Positions 25,950 through 35,601 are shown, counted from the stretch's first letter. The stretch is DNA of 64,000 bases from an uncultured Pseudoteredinibacter sp. (GCF_947500695.1 NZ_CANMSS010000003.1:1-64000); one strand, 5' to 3'. Numbers and translations: made by a program. Notes: generated from the letters alone by a model not told the origin.

Positions 25950-26351
25950 ACTTCTTATCGTTGTCCCTAAAGCTTCTCCCTCTCGAGTAGCCTAGCCACT
26001 GTTCTTTGGCGGATATAAATGTGCTTTTGGGGGATGCTTAGAATTTTCTTAAAAGTGATGGTGATGTCTGCTGTTCATTGTTGTTGTCGGTGATCATGAT
26101 TTTTCGTTTATCTCCTGTTTAAGGTTTGAAATCAAAGCTCCTTAGTTATATATGCAAACTACATAGACTCTATGGTCTAATCCTTGAGGGCTGTCTTGAA
26201 TAGCTAAGTCTAACTAGTCAATGTGGGCCATAGAAAGTGACGTTTTTGGCAGCTTGCTTTGGCCTCTTTTAAGTCTTATAGTGATAGTAACGTTAGTCGG
26301 TGATCCTAAATCTTTAGCAATACGTAGAAAATAATTAAAAGCGAGGGCCTT
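25950..26351. other. Intergenic region without recognisable gene
   Basis: This 402-base spacer between the ArsR-like gene and the DUF1295 gene is AT-rich. No reading frame, tRNA or repeat of the families described here was recognised. GAGGG at about 26342 is a plausible ribosome binding site for the gene that follows. Confidence 0.6.
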
Positions 26352-27221
26352 ATGGCGAAGTATATGCGGGCGTTGAAATTCTTATTGGTGATCGCATTGG
26401 TTGCGGCGGGTTTGGGCTATGCGGGAAGTAGCCATAGTTTGATGGCTTTTGATTGGCCGATATTCGCTATTTGCATGGGGCTAGCTTTCGCCGTGCAATG
26501 GCTGATGTTTATTCCGGCTTATATTTGGCAAACCGAGCGTTACTTTGATCTAACGGGCAGTCTCACCTATATCAGTGTCACCTTGCTGGCCTTTTTCTTG
26601 GCGGCCAAAGAAGATACCCGGAGCATTGTTTTGCTGGCGATGGTTTTGGTTTGGGCGCTGCGTTTGGGTAGCTTTCTGTTTACCCGTATTTTGCAAGATG
26701 GCTCGGATCATCGCTTCGATGAGATAAAGCCTAACTTTGCTCGTTTCTTTGTGGTCTGGACGCTGCAAGGCCTATGGGTTTCTTTTACCGCCGCAGCGGC
26801 ACTTGCGGCTATCAGTAGCGAGGCCACCTTGGAGCTGCAGTTGTGGGATGGTTTCGCGATTGCTTTATGGTTATTGGGCTTTGCCTTTGAAGCTATTTCA
26901 GATCGCCAAAAGCGTATTTTCCGTGCCGATTCTGCCAATAAAGGCCGCTATATTGATAGTGGCTTATGGGCCTATTCTCGCCACCCAAATTATTTCGGTG
27001 AAATCTGCTTATGGATTGGCGTAGCGATTCTAGCGCTGCCAGTTCTTCAAGGTTGGCAGTATGCGGCATTGTTAAGCCCAGTATTTGTTATCGTATTATT
27101 AACCCGTATTTCTGGTATTCCTGGGCTTGAGGCTGGTGCGGACAAGCGTTGGGGAGAGGAGGAGGAGTATCAAGCGTACAAGCAAAATACGCCGGTTTTG
27201 ATTCCGAAGTTGAAGCGCTAA
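26352..27221 (+). CDS. DUF1295 family membrane protein (steroid 5-alpha-reductase-like)
   Basis: A 289-residue membrane protein with about seven transmembrane segments. The C-terminal motif YSRHPNYFGEICLWIG (near residue 208) is diagnostic for the DUF1295/3-oxo-5-alpha-steroid 4-dehydrogenase-like group, related to isoprenylcysteine methyltransferase and ergosterol reductases. Members reduce double bonds of lipids or steroids using NADPH, but most bacterial ones are uncharacterised. It stands alone on the plus strand, convergent with the GNAT gene. Confidence 0.9.
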   Translation: MAKYMRALKFLLVIALVAAGLGYAGSSHSLMAFDWPIFAICMGLAFAVQWLMFIPAYIWQTERYFDLTGSLTYISVTLLAFFLAAKEDTRSIVLLAMVLVWALRLGSFLFTRILQDGSDHRFDEIKPNFARFFVVWTLQGLWVSFTAAAALAAISSEATLELQLWDGFAIALWLLGFAFEAISDRQKRIFRADSANKGRYIDSGLWAYSRHPNYFGEICLWIGVAILALPVLQGWQYAALLSPVFVIVLLTRISGIPGLEAGADKRWGEEEEYQAYKQNTPVLIPKLKR

Positions 27222-27311
27222 TTTGAAAATAAATGAATAGAGTAAGCAATGAATGCTCGCTCTATTCTTCTGTTGCCTTTAACTATAAACAATTCTATCG
27301 CTTCGCGTGCC

Positions 27312-27785
27312 TTATTTCTGTTGTTCTCTTGATTTATCGCTGCGGCGCACCAAAGCGGTTTTAGTAACGCCGTGATCTGGCACCCACTGCTTAAATTTAA
27401 CAAAGCCATGCTTCTGATAGAGTTGGATAGCGGGTTTATTCGCGGTAGCTGTTTCTACAACGGCCTCGTCATAGCTAAACTGCGTAAGTGCATGCTCTAT
27501 GAGTTTTCCGGCAATACCTTTTCTAAAGTGCTCTGGTGAAACGACTAAGCTATTAATATCTAGCTGATCGTTTAGTTGAGCGAGCTCAATCACCCCAGCG
27601 ATTTCGCCATCTGCATAGTAACCATAAAACATACTGCTTGAGTGGGCGATATCTTGAACACTTCTCGATAATGGTGGGAAGTTGTCTGCCCCTATTAGCT
27701 CAGCTTCGATCTTATAGGAGGCCTGAAAAACCTCGTGAATTGCTAGGGCGATCCCCATAGATTGCTGCTTAAGGTGGGTAATCAT
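27312..27785 (-). CDS. GNAT family N-acetyltransferase
   Basis: A 157-residue acetyltransferase. The acetyl-CoA-binding region SLVVSPEHFRKGIAGKLIEHAL shows the V-x3-RxxGxG/A type pyrophosphate loop (here RKGIAG), followed by the C-terminal TATANKPAIQLYQKHGFVKF motif common to GNATs. The substrate is unknown. It is convergent with the DUF1295 gene. An alternative start, ATG nine codons in, is also possible. Confidence 0.88.
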   Translation of the reverse strand: MITHLKQQSMGIALAIHEVFQASYKIEAELIGADNFPPLSRSVQDIAHSSSMFYGYYADGEIAGVIELAQLNDQLDINSLVVSPEHFRKGIAGKLIEHALTQFSYDEAVVETATANKPAIQLYQKHGFVKFKQWVPDHGVTKTALVRRSDKSREQQK

Positions 27786-27916
27786 TTGCTTATTTATCGT
27801 CTCTGTTGCTCTATTTAGCCCAGTACTGTTTGTGTTGGACGCTCTTCCCGTTAATATCCAGATCTAACAGTCCGGTACTCTATCGGGAAAACCATTGATT
27901 CAAAAGAGCTATCTTG

Positions 27917-29176
27917 ATGTTGAAAATACTGAAACGGCAAATCTTACTTGTAATCACTGTATTCTGGGCCACCCATTTAAGTGCCGGGCAACAGAAATTG
28001 CAGGCCTATGACGGTAAACCTGGTGATTCTTTCGCATTTAGCGTAGCGATTGATAGCGATACAGCTTTGATTGGCGCTTTCAATGCTGACTTAGAGTCTC
28101 AGTTGGGCCCTGTGCCAGACGCCGGTGCAGCCTATGTTTATAAGCTGACTTCAGAAGGGTGGACTCTTGATAGTAAGCTGATTGCCCGTGAACCAAAGGC
28201 TGGTGATACCTTGGGTGGCAATGTGGCTCTTAAAGGTAGTACGGCAGTACTTGGTGTGTCGAGACGGGATGATGTTGCTGAAGATGCGGGAGCTGTTCTG
28301 GTGTTCGAAAAGCAGAGCAACAAATGGGAGGAGAAAACTTGGCTTGTAGCCGATGATGGAATGGCTGGAGACGCATTTGGGCAGAGTATTGCACTTACAG
28401 AAAATATCATGGTAATTGGCGCTCCCCGGAGCGATGCATTGGCGAAAGACTCCGGCTCGGCCTATGTTTACCAGCGTCAAAAAGGAATGTGGAAATTTCA
28501 AAAAAAATTAACCGCAAGTGATGGAGCTGAAGGCGACCTCTTTGGTATCAGTGTGACTATTGATGGCAATACGGTTTTAGTGGGAGCGGATTTAAATGAT
28601 GAAAAAGCCGAAAAAGCGGGTGCGGTTTATGCGTTTGTATTTGAAAATGGTAAATGGCAGCAGCAGGCTAAGCTAATGGCGGCTGATGGTGGGCACACGG
28701 ATATCTTTGGGGTGCGAGTTTCCTTATCAGGCGATACGGCATTGATTTCAGCCAGAAGGGATGATGTTGAGGGTATTGGTATTGATGCTGGTTCAGCTTA
28801 TATTTTTGAGCGAACACAGGGTAGGTGGGCTCAGCAAGTTAAGTTAATTTCACCTGATGGCAAGGCCGATGATCGGTTCGGTCGTGGCGTCTCATTGTTA
28901 AATGATACCGCTATTATCAGCGCGATGAATCACGATGTGAATGGCGATGATGCTGGGGCTGTGTATGTGTACAAAAGATCAAACAAGAATTGGATCTTGG
29001 CGTCTAAAATTTTAGCGAAGGACGGTAAATTGGGTGATAGGTTTGGCTGGAATATAGCGCAGTCTTTAAGTATCAAGGATACCGAAGAGCAATCTCATAT
29101 TATTATTGCTTCACCTAACCGTGCGGATAAAGGTGTAAACAGTGGTGTTGCCTATATCCAAACTACAAAGCAGTAG
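27917..29176 (+). CDS. Secreted FG-GAP repeat protein
   Basis: A 419-residue protein with a signal peptide (about 1-22, cleavage near LSA-G) and about seven repeats of roughly 55 residues with the FG-GAP/integrin-like pattern: DGKxGDxFG...(V/I)DxDTALIGA...GAAYVYK. Each repeat has acidic residues that probably bind calcium. It is predicted to form a beta-propeller on the cell surface or outside it. The frame opens at TTG 27914; the next codon is ATG, which I chose. A binding or adhesion role is plausible; the ligand is unknown. Confidence 0.85.
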   Translation: MLKILKRQILLVITVFWATHLSAGQQKLQAYDGKPGDSFAFSVAIDSDTALIGAFNADLESQLGPVPDAGAAYVYKLTSEGWTLDSKLIAREPKAGDTLGGNVALKGSTAVLGVSRRDDVAEDAGAVLVFEKQSNKWEEKTWLVADDGMAGDAFGQSIALTENIMVIGAPRSDALAKDSGSAYVYQRQKGMWKFQKKLTASDGAEGDLFGISVTIDGNTVLVGADLNDEKAEKAGAVYAFVFENGKWQQQAKLMAADGGHTDIFGVRVSLSGDTALISARRDDVEGIGIDAGSAYIFERTQGRWAQQVKLISPDGKADDRFGRGVSLLNDTAIISAMNHDVNGDDAGAVYVYKRSNKNWILASKILAKDGKLGDRFGWNIAQSLSIKDTEEQSHIIIASPNRADKGVNSGVAYIQTTKQ

Positions 29177-29213
29177 GTTTCTTTGTTCTAATTTTATATG
29201 AGGAGAGTCCTTC

Positions 29214-29963
29214 TTATACTTTTAGCCGCAAAGCTTGAAGCCCTATGCCTATTAGCAAGATAAGAGAGGTGATGTAGGACCAATATGGCATTATGGGAAT
29301 GCTTGCTGTTGTGCTTGGCTTATAGCGTGTTCCTATATTCCAGAAGCCAACGAGCTCGGAAGTAACCCCTTTCCACTCAATATTCTCGATGTATACTCCT
29401 TGCGATATTGCGGTAGAATCCAGCGTAAATCCAAAGAACTGTGCTGGTGCGCCGCCAATATTGGCAGATCCTGATACAGGAAGATTGGTGCCGTCACTGA
29501 GGTTAACTACGAGTTCAGAGCGAACCCCTCCGTCATTCCAATCGACAAAATCAAAGTGGAATCCGAACACCCTGTTTGTTTCTAGAGGGGTGAACACAAT
29601 TGAGGCAGCGTTCAGGGCGTCAAAAGATCCTGATATTCCAGGTAAGTCTGGTGAAGATGGGTTGTAGTTTAAGCAGCGGGTAGGGGTAGAGTCTACTGGG
29701 TCGCTCAGCAAAGGGCAGTACCCTGAGTCACCAAATCCCCCTGTTCCAACTCTTCGTGCAAAAAAGCCTCGCCACAAATCCCCCTTATCAAGATTACTCA
29801 TTGTGTAGTTGGTACTTACCGTAGAGAAGTCTTCTAATGTTGAACTGTGCGGGATTGAGTTTAAAGCTGATTCGAAATCAGCAAGGTTTGTGTGGGTGTT
29901 TACAGTTGCAGCAATAGTTGGGTTAGTAAGGGCTAAGATGGCGAGTAGTAGATGTCTATACAA
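29214..29963 (-). CDS. Secreted protein with IPTL-CTERM-like C-terminal sorting signal
   Basis: The mature region is beta-rich and resembles no family I can name with certainty; it has a Cys pair (GYCPLLSDP...TRCLNY). The C-terminus is a SIPIMPYW motif followed by a hydrophobic helix and basic tail (LRLKV), which resembles the IPTL-CTERM or PEP-CTERM class of exosortase targets. I chose a TTG start at 29963 with GGAAG upstream, giving a short signal peptide (LLLAILALTNPTIAA); an ATG at 30062 would add 33 residues. No exosortase is seen in this window. Confidence 0.65.
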   Translation of the reverse strand: MYRHLLLAILALTNPTIAATVNTHTNLADFESALNSIPHSSTLEDFSTVSTNYTMSNLDKGDLWRGFFARRVGTGGFGDSGYCPLLSDPVDSTPTRCLNYNPSSPDLPGISGSFDALNAASIVFTPLETNRVFGFHFDFVDWNDGGVRSELVVNLSDGTNLPVSGSANIGGAPAQFFGFTLDSTAISQGVYIENIEWKGVTSELVGFWNIGTRYKPSTTASIPIMPYWSYITSLILLIGIGLQALRLKV

Positions 29964-30250
29964 TGTTGTCTTCCAGGGGGAGGGCTTAGAGAATTCTGAA
30001 ATGTAAATGTGTGATGCTCTACCCGATTTAAACGTCGGTAGGGAGAGAATTAATTTAATCACTGGCCAAAATTTTCGGCAACGGTGTAACCTGAAATGCC
30101 AACTAAGGTGTTGATAGTTTTTGTTTGATTGGAGTGCTTTGCAGGAGGTAAGTGCTAGGGTTTTGTGGAGGTTGTTGTATTAAAGTGGGGTGTGTGGGCG
30201 ACAAAGGGCCGCCTCTGCTTTACCTGATAAGTTGAGCTTGAAGAAAGCCC

Positions 30251-30613
30251 CTAGTTCGAAAAAACGATTTTATTATTATCTAAATCCCTAACATAGGCTG
30301 AGAAGCGAGGGCCCCGCTGATTGGGTTCGCCTTCGCAGCGGCCGCCTAGCTTCAGCGCTTTTTTGTATAGCTTTGAAACCTCCTCGCTAGAGCCTAGGCT
30401 AAATCCCACCATGGTGCCATTGCCATTTGTTGCGGGCCCTTCATTGAAAGGGATGGCTACAGCAAATGCCGAATCACTGTCTTCGCCCTGCCAATAAGTC
30501 ATTCTATCGGTCGCAAAAGTCTGCTTATAGTCGGTCAGCTCGAAGAGCGCGTCATAGAATTGAATGGCAGCGGTCATATTATTGGTGCCTAGAACAAAGT
30601 AATTCATCTTCAT
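30251..30613 (-). CDS. VOC (glyoxalase/bleomycin resistance) family protein
   Basis: A 120-residue protein with one vicinal-oxygen-chelate domain pattern: FVLGTNNMTAAIQFYDALF at the N-terminus, a central strand pair around TYWQGEDSDSAFAVAIPF, and a C-terminal YVRDLDNNKIVFSN motif. Members are lyases, dioxygenases or binding proteins; metal-binding residues could not be assigned reliably. It stands alone on the minus strand, next to a broken gene. Confidence 0.82.
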   Translation of the reverse strand: MKMNYFVLGTNNMTAAIQFYDALFELTDYKQTFATDRMTYWQGEDSDSAFAVAIPFNEGPATNGNGTMVGFSLGSSEEVSKLYKKALKLGGRCEGEPNQRGPRFSAYVRDLDNNKIVFSN

Positions 30614-30711
30614 GGTAAACCCTTTTAGTGATCATAAAGATATCTTACCTTTTTTCAATGTCACACACTGTCAGTAGTGCTGAGTGGGCTGCTTGCTTAT
30701 GTAACTTTTTA

Positions 30712-31521
30712 TTACTCGTCTCTCGTTTCTCTCTCAAACAGCTTTCCATCGGCCACATAATAACGATTTAGGTGGTGTATATACTTTGAGGGTCCTTGTT
30801 TGATGCCACTTTCAAAGTTGGGGTTGCTCGTCCAGACTTCAACTTTTGATAAAGGGTCTTGAAAAGAATCCTCTGTTGGCAGTATGAAGTCATAAATTGC
30901 TACAACAGATCTATCATCGAGCTCAGATATTTTGGGTTCAGGTGTAATCTTATCTGGAGTAGAGTAATAGGCCTTTATTTTAGAGCGTGAAAGAATCGCC
31001 GCATCGTTTATAGAAATCGACTTGTCTCTCCAATTCTCGATGCCGTAAAAGAACTGTGGAGGTAGTGATTCCTTGTCAGACTGCAGCGGATCTTGGGGGG
31101 AGATGTGAAGTAATCTGTATAACTTGGATCTTAGATCTTACTTTATGATTTCATATGCCTCCTTGATCTGTTCTGATTTTATCGAGGAGCCTAATTTGAG
31201 CGTATTTAGTAGGACTCTCGAGGCTCTTATCCAGACTACTCTAGAGTTATTTAGATCTTTGAGTAGGTTGTAGACTTCTTCAAAACCCTCTTTTGCTATC
31301 CGTAATTGAAATTCATCGTGCTTCACTTGCCTTTCATCTTTGAATTTTTCTTTATCCTTTAGGTACGATAGAGAGGCTACAAGCACGCCGGAGCTTATGG
31401 CTATGCCTGGCAATACCTTCATTTGATACTCGCTAATGATGGGGCAACCGAATAAATATATTGCTGATAGTATTATTACTGTGAAAGCTAACGCTATTAA
31501 GAACTTGATAAGAATGTCCAT
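30712..31521 (-). pseudogene. Gene of unknown function interrupted by an in-frame TAA
   Basis: The 127-residue open frame at 31141-31521 ends in TAA (31138-31140). The same frame then stays open for 141 more codons to a TAA at 30712-30714, and that second part has no ATG or TTG near its beginning. The joined product (268 residues plus the stop) reads as one protein: two N-terminal membrane segments (about 5-25 and 36-54), a charged helical stretch, and a C-terminal domain with PPQFFYGIENW and SVVAIYDFILP. The simplest reading is nonsense disruption of a two-domain membrane protein, or a sequencing error. The 127-residue part may still be made. Confidence 0.7.
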
Positions 31522-31629
31522 ATTCTAAGGTCCATGAGATATTAGTTATAGTTCTATGGTGATATGCAAGGATGGCTTGATGGGGCGAATTTCTCACCAG
31601 CTTGAGTTCTTAGCATAAGAGGATATCGT

Positions 31630-32562
31630 CTATGAGACAAGTTCGCTAGCGGTGGCTGGGTTGTTACAATGCCCGCAAACCAGCTGCTGCTGTAAACTTG
31701 CCCCACAAGTCTTGTGGATCAATTGGCTGCTAATGGCTTTGCCCTGTTCATCGCCGGCCAATACCCATTGGCGTAATTCACTGATAAAGCGCCCGGCCAT
31801 TAAGCCTTTCTTGCTGAGCTGGTAATTAAAGCGCGGTGGGTTATCTTGGTATTGTTGTTTTACCATTAAACCCTGTTCTTGAAATAGCTTAAGGCGTGCA
31901 TTTAAGGTACTGGGCGCGATATTGAGCAGTTTTAGGAAATCATCAAAGCGCTCTACCTTGAGAAGGTTGGCGATAATAATGAGTAGACACCAACGGTCGC
32001 CAATAATATTGGCGACTATGCTCTGTTTATTGTCGCCTGCGCTGTTTTTAAATACCGCGCTTTCCCTGGGGCGCTTGCCTTGGCCTTTTATGCTCAAGGC
32101 TTGCAGTTGGTTTAGCTCTTGTAACTCGTCGCGGCCATGAGCCAGCTGCTGCCAGGTAATATCTTTATCGTGTAGCGCTTCTTTACAATGCTGGCAAATA
32201 AGCTTGGCATGAAACGCATGGCCGCAGCTAGTGTGTTTCAAAGGTCTGGGTGCCTGGCCGCTCCAAGCCGCTTCTAACTCGCGGGCGAGTAAGGAGGCAT
32301 TTAATAGCCCAAGGCCGCGTTCACTAAAAACATATAAAAAGCGACGCGGATGATCACTGGGGGTTTTGATGAGTATCTTATGGTGTGTTAGTTCTTCTAA
32401 GCGTCGACTTAAGGTCGCCCGGCTAATGCCTGTTTGGCTTAGAAAGTCGTCAAAGCGACAGCAACCCTGAAAAGCCGCTTGCAGAATACTGAGTGTCCAG
32501 CGATTAGCAATCAAGTCCAATCCGTCGGCGATAGTTTGCAATATATGGCTGGGCGCTTTCAT
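31630..32562 (-). CDS. Tandem HxlR-type transcriptional regulator
   Basis: A 310-residue protein with two HxlR winged-helix domains in tandem. The first (about 10-110) has DLIANRWTLSILQAAFQGCCRFDDFLSQTGISRATLSRRLEEL; the second (about 175-280) has NIIGDRWCLLIIIANLLKVERFDDFLKLLNIAPSTLNARLKLF. Each is followed by a Cys-containing knuckle (SCGHAFHAKLICQHC and TCGASLQQQLVCGHC). A single polypeptide with two domains can cover two half-sites without dimerising. The gene stands before the DUF3549/YchJ genes; its target is unknown. Confidence 0.88.
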   Translation of the reverse strand: MKAPSHILQTIADGLDLIANRWTLSILQAAFQGCCRFDDFLSQTGISRATLSRRLEELTHHKILIKTPSDHPRRFLYVFSERGLGLLNASLLARELEAAWSGQAPRPLKHTSCGHAFHAKLICQHCKEALHDKDITWQQLAHGRDELQELNQLQALSIKGQGKRPRESAVFKNSAGDNKQSIVANIIGDRWCLLIIIANLLKVERFDDFLKLLNIAPSTLNARLKLFQEQGLMVKQQYQDNPPRFNYQLSKKGLMAGRFISELRQWVLAGDEQGKAISSQLIHKTCGASLQQQLVCGHCNNPATASELVS

Positions 32563-32619
32563 TAATTCTCTGTACTTTTTTGTGTTGCTTTCTTCTTAAG
32601 GTTTTACGGTTCGCTGTCG

Positions 32620-33705
32620 TTAGTGCTTTTGCTCAGCAGCTTTATCTTCTGTGGCCGTTTGGGGCTTTGGTTGTGAAAATAAATGGCCAATGGCTTGGCT
32701 CAAAGTTTCGGAGCGATCAGGAGAGCGAATGAAGCGCAGTAAAGTTTCGCGTAACGGCGCTTGGAATAAAAGCTCTTGTACTACGGCGGCGAAAACATCA
32801 TTGCCGGCTGCTGCTAGATGCTCTAAAAATACTAGGGCGTATTTATCGCTTACCAGTTGCTCGCTACAGCGGCTGCTAAGGCTAACCAGCATTTCGACAT
32901 CCATGATTACTGGGCTGGATAATACAAGGTTTAACGCCTTTTCGACTCGTGTAGCATCTTGGCAAAAACTGACGCCGCGCATAAGGGCAATTTGCTCGGC
33001 TTTTGCATCGCTATCTTCAATAGTATTTTCTAAGCGTAAAACTAGGGCGTCGGCGATTCGGCCGTTAATTGCATGGTGTTCTAAGCAGTGACAAAAGCTG
33101 CATAGGACCGGGCTTGGTAAATTTGCAATAGCCGCACAAATTTCGTTTTGATAGTCCTGCCAGCGACAGGCTAAATCGGCCAAGCCTTGAATGCCTAATT
33201 GTTGCCAGTCATCACCTTCTGGTTTAGCGAAATACTCCAGCGCGGTACTCATAAAAGCGCTATGGGGCTGCTTTAATTGTTGGCTAACAATCGCATGCAG
33301 GTTGGCCTGCTTTTCTTCGCTGGGTTTGAAAACGTAAGGATTGCCCTCAAGCACCGCCGTGAGTTGTTCGTCTTTTTTGGCGGCTTCCAAATTACTGCTT
33401 AGGGCAATTAATAAGTGTTTTAAAAACTGGTCGCGGCTGGCTAGGTCTAATTTGCCCTGCTCGTCCAAAGGAAAGCGCAAGCACCACAGTTGTACTTGCT
33501 GCTTGCGCTGATCATCTTCCGGCCAAAAAGCTAGGCCAAGGTAAGCTTGTTTTAGATAGGGGTGAGGGTAGCCGATTTGTCCGCCTTCAAATTGCTGCCA
33601 TTGGCTTTGGCTTAGCTTGCTAATGCGGTGGCCGGCATCAAACCAACGACAGTTCACCTGCATATTTTCTAATAATTGGTAGAGGGTGCTGATTGCAGCG
33701 CTCAT
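32620..33705 (-). CDS. DUF3549 family protein
   Basis: A 361-residue mostly helical soluble protein. The N-terminal motif YQLLENMQVNCRWFDAGHRISKLSQSQW and the overall length match DUF3549. No enzymatic motif is visible, and I know of no established function. It follows YchJ by 19 bases on the same strand, so the two are probably cotranscribed. Confidence 0.8.
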   Translation of the reverse strand: MSAAISTLYQLLENMQVNCRWFDAGHRISKLSQSQWQQFEGGQIGYPHPYLKQAYLGLAFWPEDDQRKQQVQLWCLRFPLDEQGKLDLASRDQFLKHLLIALSSNLEAAKKDEQLTAVLEGNPYVFKPSEEKQANLHAIVSQQLKQPHSAFMSTALEYFAKPEGDDWQQLGIQGLADLACRWQDYQNEICAAIANLPSPVLCSFCHCLEHHAINGRIADALVLRLENTIEDSDAKAEQIALMRGVSFCQDATRVEKALNLVLSSPVIMDVEMLVSLSSRCSEQLVSDKYALVFLEHLAAAGNDVFAAVVQELLFQAPLRETLLRFIRSPDRSETLSQAIGHLFSQPKPQTATEDKAAEQKH

Positions 33706-33724
33706 GATAAAAGTCCTATACAGA

Positions 33725-34207
33725 TCAGGCGCAGCAGCGCTTAAATTTTAAGCCGCTACCGCAGGGACAGGGATCGTTACGCCCAGTTTTTTTCGGCGCC
33801 TTTTGTGGGGTGCTGCCTTCAACATAGAGCCAGCGACCGTCAATTTTACTAAAGCTGGATAGCTCGTGATGGGCCAAACGCTCGCGGCTGCCTTTGGGGC
33901 GATAGTAAGCGATAAACTCTACTGTGCCTTCGTTTTGTTGGCTACCACCTTTGCGACATTGCAATACTTGCAGGCCCAGCCAATCGTGGGCTTCTACCCA
34001 GGCTCGGGTGTCTTCTGCTTGGCCAGCACTATGCTGCCAAGTGGCCATCAGGTAATCGATATCCCCCAAGGCATGAGCTGTATAGCGCGAGCGCATTAGG
34101 GCTTCGGCAGTGGCAGCTGCTTTGCCCGCCAGAATCGCTTGGCAGCAATCTTCAAAGCTGGCTTGGCTTTGGCAATAGCAATTGCTGGCGGAGAGCTTAG
34201 CGGACAT
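33725..34207 (-). CDS. ychJ: YchJ-like SEC-C motif protein
   Basis: A 160-residue protein with two zinc-binding SEC-C-like motifs: an N-terminal [17 protein letters not shown] and a C-terminal [16 protein letters not shown]. Between them is an NTF2-like domain ([21 protein letters not shown]). This arrangement is that of YchJ (UPF0225). The role is not established; SEC-C motifs bind zinc and often proteins or nucleic acids. It precedes DUF3549 in a two-gene operon. Confidence 0.9.
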   Translation of the reverse strand: MSAKLSASNCYCQSQASFEDCCQAILAGKAAATAEALMRSRYTAHALGDIDYLMATWQHSAGQAEDTRAWVEAHDWLGLQVLQCRKGGSQQNEGTVEFIAYYRPKGSRERLAHHELSSFSKIDGRWLYVEGSTPQKAPKKTGRNDPCPCGSGLKFKRCCA

Positions 34208-34419
34208 AGCGGCCCATGATAGTTATCCCTATTAAAAACTCGCGATCTTAACACGAGAGACTAGTCCAACCCTAGTTGGAGCCCCCGCTCTTATAGGCAT
34301 GTTATAAGCATTATAAGTCTTGAACTTATAGCTTTTGGGGCCTGTTTTCGGTATGTTGGCAGGTTTTGGTCAGGCCATAATAACAATAGCTCGACCGCTT
34401 ATTTTGCTGCAGGAAGACT

Positions 34420-35568
34420 ATGAGCAAGTTTGACGATATCCGTCCCTATAATGATGCCGAAGTTCGGCCCACACTGGACAAGATTCTAGAAGATCCAGAG
34501 TTACTACAAGCAGTAGCGGCCTTTCGCTTTCCACGCTTAAATGGCCTTATGGGCGGCCTGTTACGCCCTATCATTAAGTTTGCGCTAAAGCGCCGCTTAG
34601 CAAGCGTGAAAAATGTGGAAGACTTCCAGGTGGTGGTAAAGTCCTATATGGATAAAATGATCGCCAGTACATCTAGAGGGTTGAGCATCTCTGGTATTGA
34701 AAAGCTTGATCGCAATAAATCTTACCTGTTTATTAGTAATCATCGCGATATTGCTATGGATCCGGCCTTTGTAGGTATGGCCCTTCACAAAAATGACTTT
34801 GATACAGTACGTATTGCTATAGGTGATAACTTACTGACTAAGCCCTATGTGTCCGACTTGATGCGTCTGAATAAGAGCTTTATCGTTAATCGCTCGGCGA
34901 CCGCTCCACGTGAAAAGCTAAAGGCCGCCAAACACCTTTCCAGCTATATTCACCACTCCATTAATGAAGAGAATGCCAATATTTGGATTGCTCATCGAGA
35001 AGGGCGTGCTAAAGATGGCTTGGATGTTACCAATCCAGCGGTGATCAGTATGATTGCCTTGAGTAAGGGCAAGCAGCGCAGTCTTAGCGAGTATATTAAT
35101 GAGCTGCATATCGTGCCGGTTGCTATTTCTTATGAGCTAGACCCATGCGACAGCATAAAAACCAACGAGTTATACAGGCAGGCTAAAGACGGCGCTTACG
35201 AGAAAGACGAGCACGAAGATATTGCCAGTATTGCCCAGGGCATCACGGGTGACAAAGGTCGAGTGCATGTGGCCTTTGGTGAGGTGCTACGCGGTGAGTT
35301 TGAGAATACTGATGATGTGGCCGCCGAAATTGATCGCCAGATTCGTCTAGAATACCGCCTCTTCCCCAGCAACTGCTTCGCCTATGAAAAGCTCAACGGC
35401 AAGTGGCCTATGGTTAAAGTGGGTGCTAGTGCGGAGGACTTTAAAGAGGAAGCTTACACCAAAGAGCAGGCCGAGTTTGAATCCCGATTGGCTGAAGTGC
35501 CCGAAGCGCAGCGCGACATCTATTTGGCGATGTATGCTAATACGGTGGGTAATAAGCTGTCTAAGTAG
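34420..35568 (+). CDS. PlsC-like glycerophosphate/acyl acyltransferase
   Basis: A 382-residue enzyme of the 1-acyl-glycerol-3-phosphate acyltransferase superfamily. The catalytic motif is SNHRDIAMDPAF, i.e. H108 with D110 and D114, a variant of the common HX4D. Further family blocks are FIVNRSATAPREKLKA and IWIAHREGRAKDG. It probably transfers acyl groups from CoA or ACP to a glycerophosphate-type acceptor at the inner membrane. It is a single gene behind several TTATAAG repeats (34290-34331) and is followed by a terminator. Confidence 0.88.
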   Translation: MSKFDDIRPYNDAEVRPTLDKILEDPELLQAVAAFRFPRLNGLMGGLLRPIIKFALKRRLASVKNVEDFQVVVKSYMDKMIASTSRGLSISGIEKLDRNKSYLFISNHRDIAMDPAFVGMALHKNDFDTVRIAIGDNLLTKPYVSDLMRLNKSFIVNRSATAPREKLKAAKHLSSYIHHSINEENANIWIAHREGRAKDGLDVTNPAVISMIALSKGKQRSLSEYINELHIVPVAISYELDPCDSIKTNELYRQAKDGAYEKDEHEDIASIAQGITGDKGRVHVAFGEVLRGEFENTDDVAAEIDRQIRLEYRLFPSNCFAYEKLNGKWPMVKVGASAEDFKEEAYTKEQAEFESRLAEVPEAQRDIYLAMYANTVGNKLSK

Positions 35569-35601
35569 GTCGCTCACCGTTGTAAGTAGCACTTTAAGAA
35601 G

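Noticed and set aside
27235..27267. GAATAGAG/CTCTATTC as a terminator after the DUF1295 gene
   Set aside because: The stem is AT-rich with a 17-base loop and no clear T-run; too weak to call.
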